Assembly: GCF_000711695.1 (NCBI RefSeq)
Contig: NW_013546991.1
Coordinates: 62,001 to 126,000, forward strand
Direction: 5' to 3'
Length of the DNA: 64,000 bases
From: Tilletiaria anomala UBC 951
Taxonomy: Eukaryota; Basidiomycota; Exobasidiomycetes; Georgefischeriales; Tilletiariaceae
Below, piece after piece: positions 22,209 through 34,470 of this stretch (positions are counted from its first letter, which is position 1; each line of letters opens with the position of its first letter). A model generated the notes under the pieces. The model saw only the letters and a program-made list of their open reading frames with translations. It made no database searches and was not told where the DNA came from. Made by a program: the position numbers and the translations under genes.

Positions 22209-22690
22209 TCAGAGTTCAAACTGAAGCACAATGCGAGCCACCGATTCCCACTGCATCGTGGTAGGCCCGATGTGCGCACATCCATGAAGCCGAATTGACA
22301 ACATGAGACATGTGATCTTCTCAGCGACGCGCATGGAGGTAATGTGCAGCCACTTGGCGTTCGCCGCGAGGTAAGCGCCGACCACTGCCTTGCCGAGTGG
22401 CGCCTCGCTTCTAGGGGCGTCCTTGGGTTGCTTAGTCGTGTACTCACTGACGACATCGGCGCCGTCGAACGCCTTGCACAGCGTCTCCTTGTCGGGGAGG
22501 TTGGACGCGATCGCGATGGTCTCGGTACTCTTACCGCGCAGCGCAAGGGCTAGCGATTTCTCCGGGCCACGGAAGAGCGCTCGCACTGTGCATTGGTCAG
22601 CTTGGCTGAGGAAGTAGGAGGCGGCGCTTTTCGCCTTGGGGTCCGGTGGCAACCGCAGGCCGCGAGAGCAAGAGCTGGAGGTGCAAATGC
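22209..22690 (-). pseudogene. NmrA-like NAD(P)-binding protein, decayed fragment
   Basis: The minus-strand frame below about 22640 resembles the NmrA-like/atypical short-chain dehydrogenase family. CTVRALFRGPEKSLALALRG corresponds to strand-helix 2, LPDKETLCKAFDGADVV to the next Rossmann unit, and GKAVVGAYLAANAKWL to the following one. The glycine-rich nucleotide motif lies just upstream in a different frame (AVATGPQG), so a frameshift separates it from the rest. The usual C-terminal half (these proteins are about 300 aa) is absent, and conserved positions such as F/Y after DGADVV are lost. A functional short gene with an undetected intron is possible but less likely. Confidence 0.5.
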
Positions 22691-22930
22691 ATGCGCGGCT
22701 GTCATCGTGTGGTAAGAATTTGGGCTCTCAGGTTCCTGTACGGCGGTTCACGAGTTTAATGCCATCTCCGTCTCGAAAACAGCGGTGAGATAGAATTGCG
22801 TTTGGGCCTGTGGCCCGCGGCGAGCGAGCAGGGCATGGTCAGTAGCTGCAGAGTCACCAAGACAGGCGCGTGCGCATTATGGTCATTCAATCACGTGCAA
22901 CAAGAGTATATTACAGCGGTCCCTCCCAAA

Positions 22931-25900
22931 CTAGGCACCCGATTCTGCTGCACTGGCCAGCGTCGTGAACGCGCCACCTTTTTGCTGGATCAGCTGCTGG
23001 TACGAGCCCTGCTGCGCGACAACACCGTGCTGCAGCACGATGATCCGGTCGCACATTTGCATGATCTCCTTCTTGTGCGTGATGACGACGGTCGTCATCT
23101 CGCGGCGTCTGCAGGCCTCTGCCGCATCTCGCCCCTTCGCAAACAGAGTCTCCATCACTGCCACCTGGTTCTGCGCGTCGAGCGCAGATGTGCATTCATC
23201 CAGGATGAGCACGCGCGCGCGACTGCGCACCATCGCACGGGCAATAGCCAAGCGCTGCGCTTGCCCGCCCGAGACAAGCGAGGCGCTGTTGCCAAGATCC
23301 GTCGCGTAGCCTTGTGGCAGCGAGCGCACAAATTCGTCCACATTGGCAGCGCAAGCCGCTGCTTCGATGTTCGTACGTGATGCGAGGGACGATGCAAGCT
23401 TCTCGTTGTCACCCGCTGCCCATCCGCACGGGCGAACAACGCGATTGGCACCGTAGGCGATGTTCTCTGCTACCGTTGCGTCGAAAAGGTCTGGATTCTG
23501 GTTGACGACGGCGAGGTGTTCGCGCAGATAGCCACAGTCGTACGCATTTAGCGGGCGGCCGTCGAGAAGTACGCTGCCGCTGCTGGGCTCATAGAGGCGC
23601 TGTAGAAGAGCAGCCACGGTTGATTTACCGCAGCCCGATCCGCCGACAATTGCGATGCACTCTCCTGGCTGGATGGTAAAGGTGATGCCTTTGAGGACTT
23701 CCTCCGTCTTCCGCGAAGGGTAAGCGAAACGCACGCCTTGGAAGGTGAGGGCACCCGAGACGATGAATCTCCCCTCGCCCTGTCTTTCGGGACCGTAGAC
23801 GTCGAGCTCGAGTAGCCGCCTGAGATCTGAAATCGCTTGCACGGCCTTGATGAGACCCGGTAAGAAGGCGACACCTTGGCTCGAAAAGGTACATGCGAAG
23901 ATGACCAAATTCAGCGTGATAGTGACGCAGGACAGGTCGTACGTGCCGGACGCGAGGAGATACGCCCCGAGCGCATAGATCGCCGCTTCAGCCAGGTACG
24001 TCAGACCTTCGCCGAGTCCGGATCCTAGGGCTTGGAGAGGTGCCATGCGCAACGCCGACACGTATGCGCTCTCGACGGACTCTTCGAACTGCTCGCAAAA
24101 GATTGGCTCGATTGCCATGGCGCGAATACCGCGCATATTGGCAGCGAGCGAATAGAAGTGCTTCACGACGGCCTCGCGATGCGCTTTGTTGATCGACTCG
24201 AGCTTGTTGAGCGCTCCCGCTTGTGCGCACAACGCAGCAATCAGCACAATGGCAAAGCCGATGCCCAGCAAGGTCAGCTGCCAGCCAAAGCCCAAAGCGC
24301 AGACGAGCCCGGCGAACAGGAGCACAAAAGACGACCAAATGTTGCCGAGCACTTGGCCGATCAGTTTTCGCGCATCCTCTCCGTCTTTTGCGATCGACTG
24401 GCAGATCCTCTGCGCCGAATTGGAAGGCTGGTCAAACCAGCTCTTCTGCTGATGCAAGACATTGTTGTATGCCTCACAGCGCAGTTTGCGGATCCAGCCG
24501 TCAGCGGCTGCCTCGAGCACAAAGTAGCGCATGTAGAGGAGCAAACCTTCCACAAGAGCAAGGGCTAGCACGATGAGCGAGAGGAGCAGCACCTGCGACT
24601 GGTCCACAGTGCTGCCCATCGTGGCGATGAGCTTCCCGAGCGCGACGGAGAAGGCTGGATTGACGGCCCCACCAATTGTCGCGATGATGAAGCCTAACAC
24701 AAGCAGCGCCTTGTTCGGCACACTGGCAAATGCGTAGCGCACAGTCGGCACCAGAGCGGCACCTCGAACCTGAATAGAGACAGGAAATTCGGGCGTTTTC
24801 GTTTCAGCTGCGAGTTGGATGCTTCGGTGGTGTAATTTGGTGACAGTGAGCGGTGCAGGTCGCCGTGTAACGTGCTTCGGGCGTCGCAAGTTCGCAACCG
24901 CACCCACACGATCGAGTACTCCTCTAGGTTCGACTGAGCGGCGCTTCAAGCTTCTGGGGTCGAGGGCATGGCTGCTTACGGGTGGCATTGGCGGTACGAG
25001 GCCTGGAGCCATCGTTCCGCCTCGCCTGAGGGACATTCGCTTCAAAGTCTTGACGAAATTCCCATCTTCTGACCCACGACGCTTGTACGCGCGCAATGAC
25101 TTGCGCGCATCTTGGTCGAGGCCTGTGGGCGACGGTGGTTCGCTTACGTTGACCTTGTTTTCCATCGCCTGCGCCATTTGACAGAAAGGACCTTCACAAT
25201 TTTCGATATCCCTTCGATACCCTTGCTGCGCGACGGTGCCGCCGGCCATGACATAGACAAAGTCATCTTTCCCTACTTGAGAAATGTCATGCGTGATGAC
25301 AATGGTTGTGCGTCCCTTTCTCCATCTCTTGAGTGCTTCGTGCACGAGCAACCTGGCCGTCAAGTCCAGCGCCGAAACTGCCTCGTCTAGGATCAAGACT
25401 GTCGGATCGCGGAGCACGGCACGCGAGATCGCGAGGCGCTGCTTCTGTCCACCGCTCAGGTTGGCTCCGCCGCTTCCAAGCTTGGTGTCGAAGCCTTGCG
25501 GTAAGTCCCTCAGAAAGCGGTGAAGCAAAGAGATTCGGCACGCCGCCCAAATGTCGTCATCCGCTACTTTGGAGAGGTCCAGCTTGCCGCCCGGCGCTCC
25601 TTTCAACTTCCCTAGGGCACCCAGCGCGATATTGTCGCGGGCGCTCATGTCAAAGATGATCGGGCTTTGGGTGACCGCTGCTATGTTTTCGCGGCACCAG
25701 TCAGGGTCGAGATAGGCGAACTCGTTCGAGTCGAGCTCGATGGAGCCGCTGTCAGGACGGTAGAGTCGCAGCAAGAGTTGGACGATGGTACTCTTGCCGC
25801 TGCCGCTGCGACCAAGGAGGAACGTCGTCTCACCAGCGGGGAAGAACATGCTGACGCCATTGAGCACCGGAACATCCGGGCGCGAGGGATAGTTAAAGCG

Positions 25901-28055
25901 GACGTCTCGCAGAACCACTTCGCCTCTACATGGCTGCGTCGGCCGTACTTTGCGCATGGGAGTGACTTGCCGAGCATGCGTGGAGGGATTCTTCGCAACG
26001 GTGATAGAGGCTGAGCTGGCAGAGAAAGACCGGGAATGTGGGGGCGTGCTAGGGATCTCGTCGATCCTGATAACGAACGGCGCGGTGGGCGAGGAAGCAG
26101 AATGGCAGTTCGAGTCGTCCAACAGATTCTGAATGCTGGAGTATGCAATCATGCCCTTGTCCAACACCGTCCAGCTCTGCATGATGGTCTGCATGTTAGT
26201 GCTGGCGACAAGTGCAACCCAGAAGACAGTCATGACGCCCCCTGCGGTCATGGTTCCTTTTTGTACGAGGTAGGATCCGTACCAGAAGCCTTGAACGAAC
26301 ATCGAAAGCGAAACGGTGCTCGTCAAACCGAGGCGTGTAGCCCAGCAGGCACAGCTGCGCATGTAGACGTTGCCGCTGGTAGCCATCATCCTTCGGAAGC
26401 GGTCATGTTCTTCCTGCTGCGCGTTGAACGCTTTGACGGTCGCGATCGCTTTGACGGTGCGCTCCACCTGGTCAGATGCTCTTTCCACAGCGGCGTATTC
26501 GGCGAGGATGAGCGGGCGGCCAATGCGCATGGTGACAGCGGTAAGGATCAGTGTTAAGGGGATGGAGGCTAGGATGACGAGCGTGAGAGACCAGGATGAA
26601 GCGAATGCCACACCCAGGCATGCGCATGTCGTTGTTGTCGCCGTGACGATTTGCCCTACATGTTGCGACACCGCGTTCCGGACCTCGTCGCTATTTCTAG
26701 TGCATCCCCACAGCAGGAGCGTCAGTATGCACAGCACAAGACTTGTACACGACCAGGCTGTATGGCTCACCTCGCGAAGCGCGCCATCAACCCAGCCGCA
26801 CCGGCGCTGCTAGCCCCGCCGTCGCTGCTCGCTCCGTCATTTCGCCCAATCTCCATCCCATTGTCAAACCAGTGCATCGGCTTGGCACTCACTGCATAGA
26901 ACATGCTGCGCCTTAGCTGCCTTGCGATTTGTTCGCCGACGCAGATCCACAACGTGAACATTGAGGTGCCGACCAGAAGGACACACACGCCGAGCCCGAC
27001 GAGCTCAAGGGCTGCAACTTTGACGTGGCCCATCAAAGCACTTTTCGCAGACAGTAGTGCCACACCTGTAAGCGGATGCTCTGGAGGCGATGCGCGCGAG
27101 AACGTGGAATATGCGTTGAATACGCCGCCGAGGATGCGCGCCATGAGCGGTGGCGCAGCGCCGCGGGCCGCCGAGAGGACAAGGGCGGGCAGGAGCTTCA
27201 GCAGCACATCACGTTGAGAAAGGGTTCGGAGTAGCGCGATGATATGTGGTTTCTTCGGCCTCTTTGGCGGTGCTGGAGGTGGCGGGGGCCGCCCTGTACT
27301 GCTACCACGCTTGTCCGAATGGCTCGGGCACTTCTTCGCTTGGAGTCCCGTAGTTGACGGTGCGCCCGAGGAAGGATACGCCGGGGGCGGCTGCACAACT
27401 GTCCGGTCAACTTCGCTGCCTCTCTGGCCGATCGCAACGTGCGGAAATTGCAGTGAGTTGATGGATGGCGATCGAGATGTGGGCCGGCAGGCACAGGGGT
27501 GTCGAAACGCGTGGACGGTTGCATGGGTGCTCTCTGCAGCGTTGAAGGAATCGCTGAGTGGCACACAAGGTATCGAAATAGGAAGTGCAGAGGGTGGATA
27601 CTCGTGAGAGTGGAGCCCTCGCCTACTTTCCTGGCGATGGTGATGCCATGGCCGCGTCGGTGATGGCTGCAGTACATAACAGTGTTCAGAACGCCACTTG
27701 AGAACCATGAGACCTACCTTGCGGCACTCACTGTCTGCCTCCAATCCTCATTGAAGCTGCGCAAGGAGCTTGTCGAGCCTTGACGAGACATGGCGGACCG
27801 CCTGGTGCTCGGAGAAGGCAGCGGCGATAAGGAGACAATCGTCTCTTGCCTCATCTGCTCCTGCTGCTCGTCATACACGGCTTGCCAGTAGCTGTCGCGA
27901 TACCTGGGTGGGATGCGCGTAGCTCGTGGATACCCGGACGTCGAACTGCTGGGGCTGCAGCTGCTGCTACCGCCGATGCTGTTGACGCGAGTAGACAGGT
28001 GATCTCGTTCTTGAGGCACGGCTGTCGGTGTAGGATGTTGTGCGTACGTTGCCAT
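22931..28055 (-). CDS. STE6: Full-length ABCB-type ABC transporter, Ste6 (a-factor exporter)-like
   Basis: This is a plasma-membrane ATP-driven exporter; fungal relatives of this layout secrete farnesylated mating peptide. Minus-strand exons are 27732-28055, 26771-27666 and 22931-26696, giving 1661 aa. The order is TMD1-NBD1-TMD2-NBD2. NBD1 has Walker A GRSGSGKS near residue 702, signature LSGGQ near 821 and LILDEAVSALD. NBD2 has GGSGCGKS near 1426, signature VSGGQ near 1551 and LILDECTSALD. Both switch histidines are present (ITHD, ITHK). The splice into exon 3 restores ARFARNSDEVRNAV, a typical intracellular-loop helix. The first about 240 residues form a Ser/Pro-rich extension absent from most relatives. 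The acceptor of exon 2 could also lie about 39 nt further in. ABCB identity is firm; the Ste6 role rests on NBD1 wording such as GETTFLLG and needs a tree. Confidence 0.88.
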
Positions 28056-30538
28056 GATCAAGACCAGCGCAAGTTAGTCACACAAGGGGAAATTGGTAGT
28101 CAATAACAGACCGCACGATGGAGTCTTTAGAGTCAAGCGTTCAAACTGGGTATGATTGAAGAAAATGTGAGTCAGATATCTATCTTTAAAGGATGGAGTG
28201 ACCGTACTAGCCACAGTCCCACGCCAAAAGTCAGAGGTTCTCATTGACACATAGGTAGCACAACGAGCAGTAGCCAAGTAGTCGAACCATTGTGCAGCTC
28301 ATGCGGCGGGGCGTGATCATTCTGCCAGGGTGCCTCCTTTGCACGGCGTAGAATGTATGAAAGCGATAAGGCATTCGGTAGCGCTCAAATGGCATATCCA
28401 ATCTTCATTGCGCCGAGAACCATTCGCATTCTGGGACTTGCTGTAGATGTTGTATTATTTGTTTTAACTTTGTTGGTGATCGAGAACGTAGTCACTGTGA
28501 CAAGGTGCGATCAGTAATACGAGATGCGGTCACAATCGTAGCCGACCAAAAAGGGCGAAGTATGGTGTTCGTCATCTTCAGGCTGTCCTCTGTTGCAATT
28601 AGAATTTGGATGTGTGCCGAAGTGTCTTCCTTTGCATACTGAAAGGATAGCAGACTCCAGATTCAGAGAGACACGAAAGATAACGCCAAGGTGCTGAAGC
28701 ACTGAGGTCATCGTGAGTGGCTGATTCGGGTTGCAAAGAGCCGGGCGGACGATTCGGGTCCACTCTTCGATCCTATTACTTTCTTGAATGGAGGACTGTG
28801 CCGGGTAACTTTTTTGTGCACTGCATTCCCAGCCTGGAATGCGACCCCACCGATGTAGGTTATGAGTAGCCGGAGCATCTATCCTTCAAAGGAGGAATGC
28901 TCAAAGTCGCCATCGAGGCGTCCTGCTACCCTGCCACCCAGCAAGCCGGCGTTCCTGTGCAGCACGATGCATCAAGCATTTAGTCAATACGATTGGCCTG
29001 TGCCAGGGTATGCACGTAGACACGTTGCTCAACGCAAGTAAGAACAAAGACACGATGGTTGCACAATGGGGGGGGGGAGGTTCATTTGAAAGGCTTTCAT
29101 GTTGCAAATAAAGAAATAAATTAGTCCATTGTCATTTCTTTCTTTTTCTTTTCCCATATTCCCATGTGTTTGGGGACATTCTACGCCCCTGCTTGACTAT
29201 GCAAGGGTTTGCTGTTCGCTTGTGGAAGGAACGCCCATGTGCTCTCACCGCTGACTCCATAAACAGAACGCTCCGTCCAACACAACTCACAACTCCTCCC
29301 TGTGCTCTACGATAAGCGTGAAAAGCACGCAGTGTATGCCATCTATGCGCCTGAGCTGGCGCGCTGGTGTGTAGGCTCATCCAGGATCCCCCGTGTCCAT
29401 CAGGTGCTCGGCCGGCCGGCAGGGCCTAAAAGGCCCTGGGCAGAACAGACCTCGCCGAGGGGTGTGTGGGTGCATTACAAGGTGGCCGTGAATGCCGACC
29501 GGCACAAAGGACTTTTCTTTCTTCTTCGGATAAACCGAGAGCCGGTGCAGCTGTATCGCCCTTTAACCATTTCTGAGACCTCACTGCTTCGTCTACATGT
29601 TCGAGAGAAACGTCGAAATATAAAGGGGTATTATAGACCCTCCGATCCCTATATTACATCACATCTTCCCACATCCTCTGACCGCTGGCACAGTTCATTT
29701 TTGGAAAAAAAAACACTCTTGCGTGCTTACCAATAGCACGACCGCCAGCCATATCCCGGTGGCAACTAACCGCATTGAGAACCATCTTAACGCTCTCAAG
29801 TCCGCGATTGTCACCATGCACGGTAGCCACCGTCCACTCGTTCTCCACCGCACCGTACTCGCCGCATGGCTTCTTCGTTCCAGGTGACGAGGATACCAGC
29901 CGGGTATACCAGCTCAGGCATGTCGTCCGCTCCGCCACTCCCATAAACGCCGAGTCGCTAATGACCACCCCGCCGACTGTCTGCTATGTTGCACAGTGAG
30001 TCTGCACGGAGAACGATCTTCCGCATTTCAGATTGATGCTGCACGGTGCTAACACGATGGCGTCCAGATTCTCCTGAGCTTCAGCTAGGGGTGTAGCTTT
30101 TGTCCATTTCCATTGCATTAGTTCCTAGTTCAGAAGACCGTCTATCATCGCAGTCAAGCCTTCCAACCCACCTCCAACACCACGCTGGCCGCCAGTCCCT
30201 TTGGTCCAACTGCACCACCATCGCCCGCTCAGAACCCGCGCACGTCACCGAACCGTATTGTATTTAATACTTTATGCCTCGCACAATCCGTTTCTGCATC
30301 GCTCAATTCCGCCGAAAATTGCCAACAGCCACCCGGTCATGTTTTGGCATCCTCACAACACTACACTCCACCGCAGAACACAACGGAATGGATGAAATTG
30401 TACGGTGGGGATGGGAAAGCTCCGTCGCAAGTGATAAGTAGACGAAGAAATAGTGGTGTGCTAAAGCAGGCGGCGTAATTTGGCCGTGCTGGGATGCCGC
30501 CATGCCACGACATGACATTCCAGACTGACTGACCGAAT
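28056..30538. other. 2.5 kb spacer upstream of the STE6-like gene
   Basis: No complete gene. A minus-strand frame at about 29750-29990 has coding-like codon use and peptide (contains VENEWTVATVHGDNRGLES) and ends near a GTAAG donor-like site. I cannot name it, and no partner exon is visible, so it may be a gene fragment. A run of ten G lies at 29068-29077. The rest presumably includes the STE6-like promoter. Confidence 0.4.
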
Positions 30539-30562
30539 GACTGGCTGGCTGGTCAGCCAGTC
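30539..30562 (-). repeat. Perfect 9-bp inverted repeat directly after a stop codon
   Basis: GACTGGCTG (30539-30547) and CAGCCAGTC (30554-30562) form a perfect 9-bp stem with a 6-nt loop. It abuts the stop codon (30563-30565) of the CRAL-TRIO gene, so its mRNA would carry a hairpin as the first element of the 3' UTR. Confidence 0.6.
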
Positions 30563-33286
30563 TCATACGACTTCCTCCTTCTCATTCTCTCCATGCTGCT
30601 GCTGTCCACTCTGGGCGCCGCTTGTATCGATGACGCTCCCGCGCCCATTCTTTAGGCTAGCCTCGTCTCGCACGATGCGCGACAGGGACCCAGACGTGGA
30701 TACTGGCTGTTCCATTACCGCACCCGAGGCGTACGCGCCGTTGCTGAGGAACGGCCCAGGCGGGCTTTCTGTATCTTCGGGGACAGCCGTATCCATTGTC
30801 GCTGCCGTTTTGGGCCTCTCGGAGGCGCTAGTGCGCTGGCGCTCACGCTCCCACTCTCGGCGCCTAGCAGCACTGCTGCTGTTGCTGCCGCCACCGGCCG
30901 CAGCCTGGCGCTGCTGTTTGCGGGCTGCCTTCTCGCTCCTGGCATGCGCCTCGGCCTCCTGCGCGGCGCACTCAGCCTGCTCGATAAGCTCGAGGCCGGC
31001 TTTGAGCACGGGCAGACTCGCATTCTTGCCGAGGAGCTGCTCCTCGACGCTCCCGTCGAGCTTGCGGTACGCCCAGCGGATGGTCCCGTCGCGGCGCATG
31101 ACCCCCCAGCGGTCGTACTTGCTCGTACCGACAAAGTAGGGCCATAGTTCGAGGAAGGCGACGCGTAGCTTGGTAGCGAGCACGTCGCGTCGCCCGCGCA
31201 TCTCCTGCGCGCCCTCCGGCTCGACAAAGTCAGCGGCGTCGTGGTCGTGCGTGAAGCTCGCGCTGTCCGCGCCGTCGCAGCTGCCAGAGACGTAGCTGTA
31301 GGATCCATAGCCGTTGCTGCTAGTGAGCCCGGCTCCGCCTCCGCTGCTGCTGCTAGCGCCATGACCGTTGACGTGGCTGCTGAATGAGCGTAGACGCGGG
31401 GACGTAACCGAGGAGGAAGGAGTCATGCTGCCGAACGCTTGGCGCTGCCGTGGGGAGCAGGCCTGCACGAAGAGGCGGATGTACTCGCGCGTCGCCTTCT
31501 CAAAGCGTGCAGCAGCTTCGAAGAACGCGTCCATTTTCTCGCCGGCGGTCTTTGTGTCGGCTTGCACGTCGTTCTCGCCTTCTTGCGCGGCTGCGAGGCG
31601 AGGTGGGAGTAAAGGAGTAAGGTGCAGTACCGAGAAGCGTGTTAGTGAGTCAATGGGCAGTGCACGAAAGGTATTCACGGTTACCACTCACCAGGCCACG
31701 AATACTCCCAGTCGGCCCCGCCACCGAGGGTGTCCCTAGGGAGGTGGTCCCAGGGGATGAGGTCCTCGAGCTCCTCCGAGCTACTAGTGAGGCGCACCTT
31801 GTCCCGGACGACGGGGTCGAGCAGCGGTTTGAGGATGAACCAAATCGGGCGGAAGATCCACGGTGGGCAGTGCACAAAGACGCGCGACAGGCTCTCCGGG
31901 TAGAAGCGCTCGATGGTCTTGACCATGAAAAAAACGCACCACCAGTCCATATTGCGCAGGCCGAACTTACTCATGTTGAAGATAACCACTTTGCGCTCGA
32001 CCGGCGGCGGCATAAGCAGCGAGAGCCACTCCTGCAGGTAGATTACGCCGCGCTGCAGCTCCAGCTGCGTCTGATTGGACGAGTAGTGCGAGCCGACCTC
32101 GATGACGTAGACCGGCTCGCCGGCGGCTGTCGCACCGTACACGTACGAGATCCCGTTGTAGAGGATATTGTAGCCCCCACGTGTCTTGATCATCCCCAAT
32201 TCGCCGTGTTTGAGCAGGGTATCGACATCGTTTCTGCGGGTGGGCAAGGGGAGGGTGGGGCGCAAGCGCATCCAGTCATCAGCACGCAGCGGATACGCAT
32301 GAGACTCGACGCGTTGTTTCCTGTGTTGAGACTCACTCGACTCGGAAGCGCGCTGTGCTACCAATGACGTTCAGCGCGCGCTCCACATCCCACTTTCTGC
32401 TGCGGAGGAAGCGGAGCATGACCGCGTCCGGGTGCTCGCCTTTAACCAAGCCGCGCCAGAAGACCTCGCGCAGCTTGGCGCCGCCGTAGCGGTCGAGGAA
32501 GATGCGCATCTCCTTGGCCTCCTCAATCATGCGCAGCGTATCCTTAGCCGCGTCGTCGCGTGGTATATGTGCGCCACTCGCCAAGTCTTCGACGCCGCCT
32601 GCTTGCTCGTTATTACCCGTGCTCGTGCTCAGAGAGGCTGCCCGTCTCGCTCCCGCTGCTGCGCCGCCAAGGGAGGATCCTGGGGGCGATATGGTTAGCG
32701 CCGCCGCGTTCGCCGGTGTGGCAGAGTCATAGGTGAGAAGCTCGGGTACGCTAGCGTTGCAGCTCGAGGTTGCCGGACTGGCGGACCCTGCAGACCCCGG
32801 AGCAGATGCATTTCGCTTCCCCGGTGCGCCACTTGAAGATGACTTGACAACGGACCCGCGGACCAGCCGCTCTCGCGTGCTCGCAAAGCTGCGGTGGGAG
32901 CGGCTCTTGGGTAGCGTCCCACCTGCGCTTGCGCTCGCACTCCCTTTCGCACTTGCGCTTACGCTCTCATCGCGATGGTCGTTGACGCGCACGACCGGCA
33001 CGGGTGGGACGGTGCATGCGGCAAAGAAGCGAGACCAGAGTTGAAGCAAGGCGCGAGACTGTGAGGGTGTGAGGCAGCCTGCAGTATGCAAGTAAGCAGG
33101 TGAGGGCAAGGGTTAGCGCACGTCCTAATGGGCAAGGAGGGGCGAGACGGTGCCCTTGCGTTGACCTGAGCGCTGGTGTCGTTGTCGGACCTGGCCAGCG
33201 GCTGTGGGAAGGGTGGGCGAGCTGAGGTTCATAGGCTCACCTCGATAGCCGGTGCTCAAGTCTTCCAAAGTGGGCGTGGAAGACAT
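30563..33286 (-). CDS. CRAL-TRIO (Sec14-like) lipid-transfer domain protein with long C-terminal extension
   Basis: A predicted phosphatidylinositol or phospholipid transfer protein. Minus-strand exons are 33241-33286, 32337-33078, 31692-32233 and 30563-31590, giving 785 aa. Exon 1 is 46 nt (MSSTPTLEDLSTGYR) and joins GCLTPSQSRALLQLW, the usual helix before the domain. The CRAL-TRIO N-lobe ends with MLRFLRSRKWDVERALN near residue 245. The lipid-binding lobe occupies exon 3 (VYVIEVGSHYSS, KVVIFNMSKFGL, YPESLSRVFVHCPPWIF), residues about 263-443. A Ser/Gly/Ala-rich insert lies at about 45-175. The roughly 340 residues after the lobe include a basic segment with FVGTSKYDRWGVMRRDGTIR and a coiled-coil-like Ala/Glu/Arg stretch. 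The exon 4 acceptor could be CAG (used here) or a weaker AAG 9 nt downstream. Substrate and membrane target are not visible. Confidence 0.82.
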
Positions 33287-34470
33287 TGTGTCCCACGTAC
33301 TGTGAACTTGGCTGGAGTCTGCTACCAGGCCGACGCTCCAGCAAACGCGGCCGACGACAATGAGGAGCTCAGAGCAAGGGGCCCGGAGCCCGGGGGAAAG
33401 TGGTCACCTGTGAACAAAGATCGAAAGCACAACGCGTTCAGGCTGAGCCGTGTGGGCAGAGTGTGCAAGGGGCAATGCGATGATATGTACGGTTGCGACG
33501 ACGAGGACGATGCACGGGTAAAGGAGCTTTGCCCAGGGTATTTAACCCCCATCCCCACTGTGCTTTGTGCTCATCATTGCCACGCTTGACTTGCCTCGCC
33601 TCACCCACTCACCCACTTTCGGCTAGCTGCTCTTTCCTCGGGGGGTCACGTGCTGGGGTGCGACAGGCGGGCGGAATACAGTGGAATGGGGAATGGAAGC
33701 AGGAGCGGAACGGAACGGCAGTCTTGCTTCGGGAAAGGTAGGGTTGTGCATTCCCCCTCCCCCCCACGGCAATGACGATTATCCGTCGCTGTTGTCAGCC
33801 TCGACGCAGTCCATACATACTGACATACACACATCATGGTTCGATGAAGGACAGTCAACCCTTTGCGTCCATTCGTAGCGCATTCTGCATACGAAACAGA
33901 CCGACGGGGCGGGCCGGAGGAAGGGAGAGGAGCCTGTGTTCATGCCGTGCGCCGTCCCCTGCTCGCCTTTTTTTCCAAACGGCGTGCTGTGTATCCCTCG
34001 GGGGAATCGCATCGGACGGGTCCATCTTCATCCCCGGGGTCCTACAAATAGGGTGCATCAAGGCGCAGCGGTGTGCAATCGTGGGGCAACTCGATCGATC
34101 GCCCGGATAACTGCTCTCTTTCTTTTTATCCAACACGCAGAGCCGAGCTCAGAACAAGGTCAAACATGCCATCCCCCTCAGGGGCAAGTCGCGCGCGCCC
34201 CTGCTGCCGCCCATCGCGCGGGCAACCTCGGGCGCGCTCTGCTCAACCATGAACAACACGCTCGTTTAACCGCTTGAATTGCTCTCCATGTGCTTTCAGA
34301 CGCAGCCGCAGTCCAGAAAGCACAAGCTCAAGCAGACGCAGCGCCAGCCTGTGCCCCCCACCCTCACTTGCCCGCTGCAGGAGATGTAACCGAGAGGTAG
34401 CGACAAGGGGTTCTACCAAGGCTGGCAGTGTGGTACACTCAGCAACACGCTTTCTAAATGTGTCTCCACC
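33287..34470. other. Upstream region of the CRAL-TRIO gene, no supported gene
   Basis: Contains the promoter side of the CRAL-TRIO gene. Overlapping short frames (up to 137 codons at 33176-33589) carry no motif and poor codon bias. Confidence 0.4.

Noticed and set aside
29302-29736. Plus-strand 144-codon frame
   Set aside because: No family resemblance and poor third-position bias.
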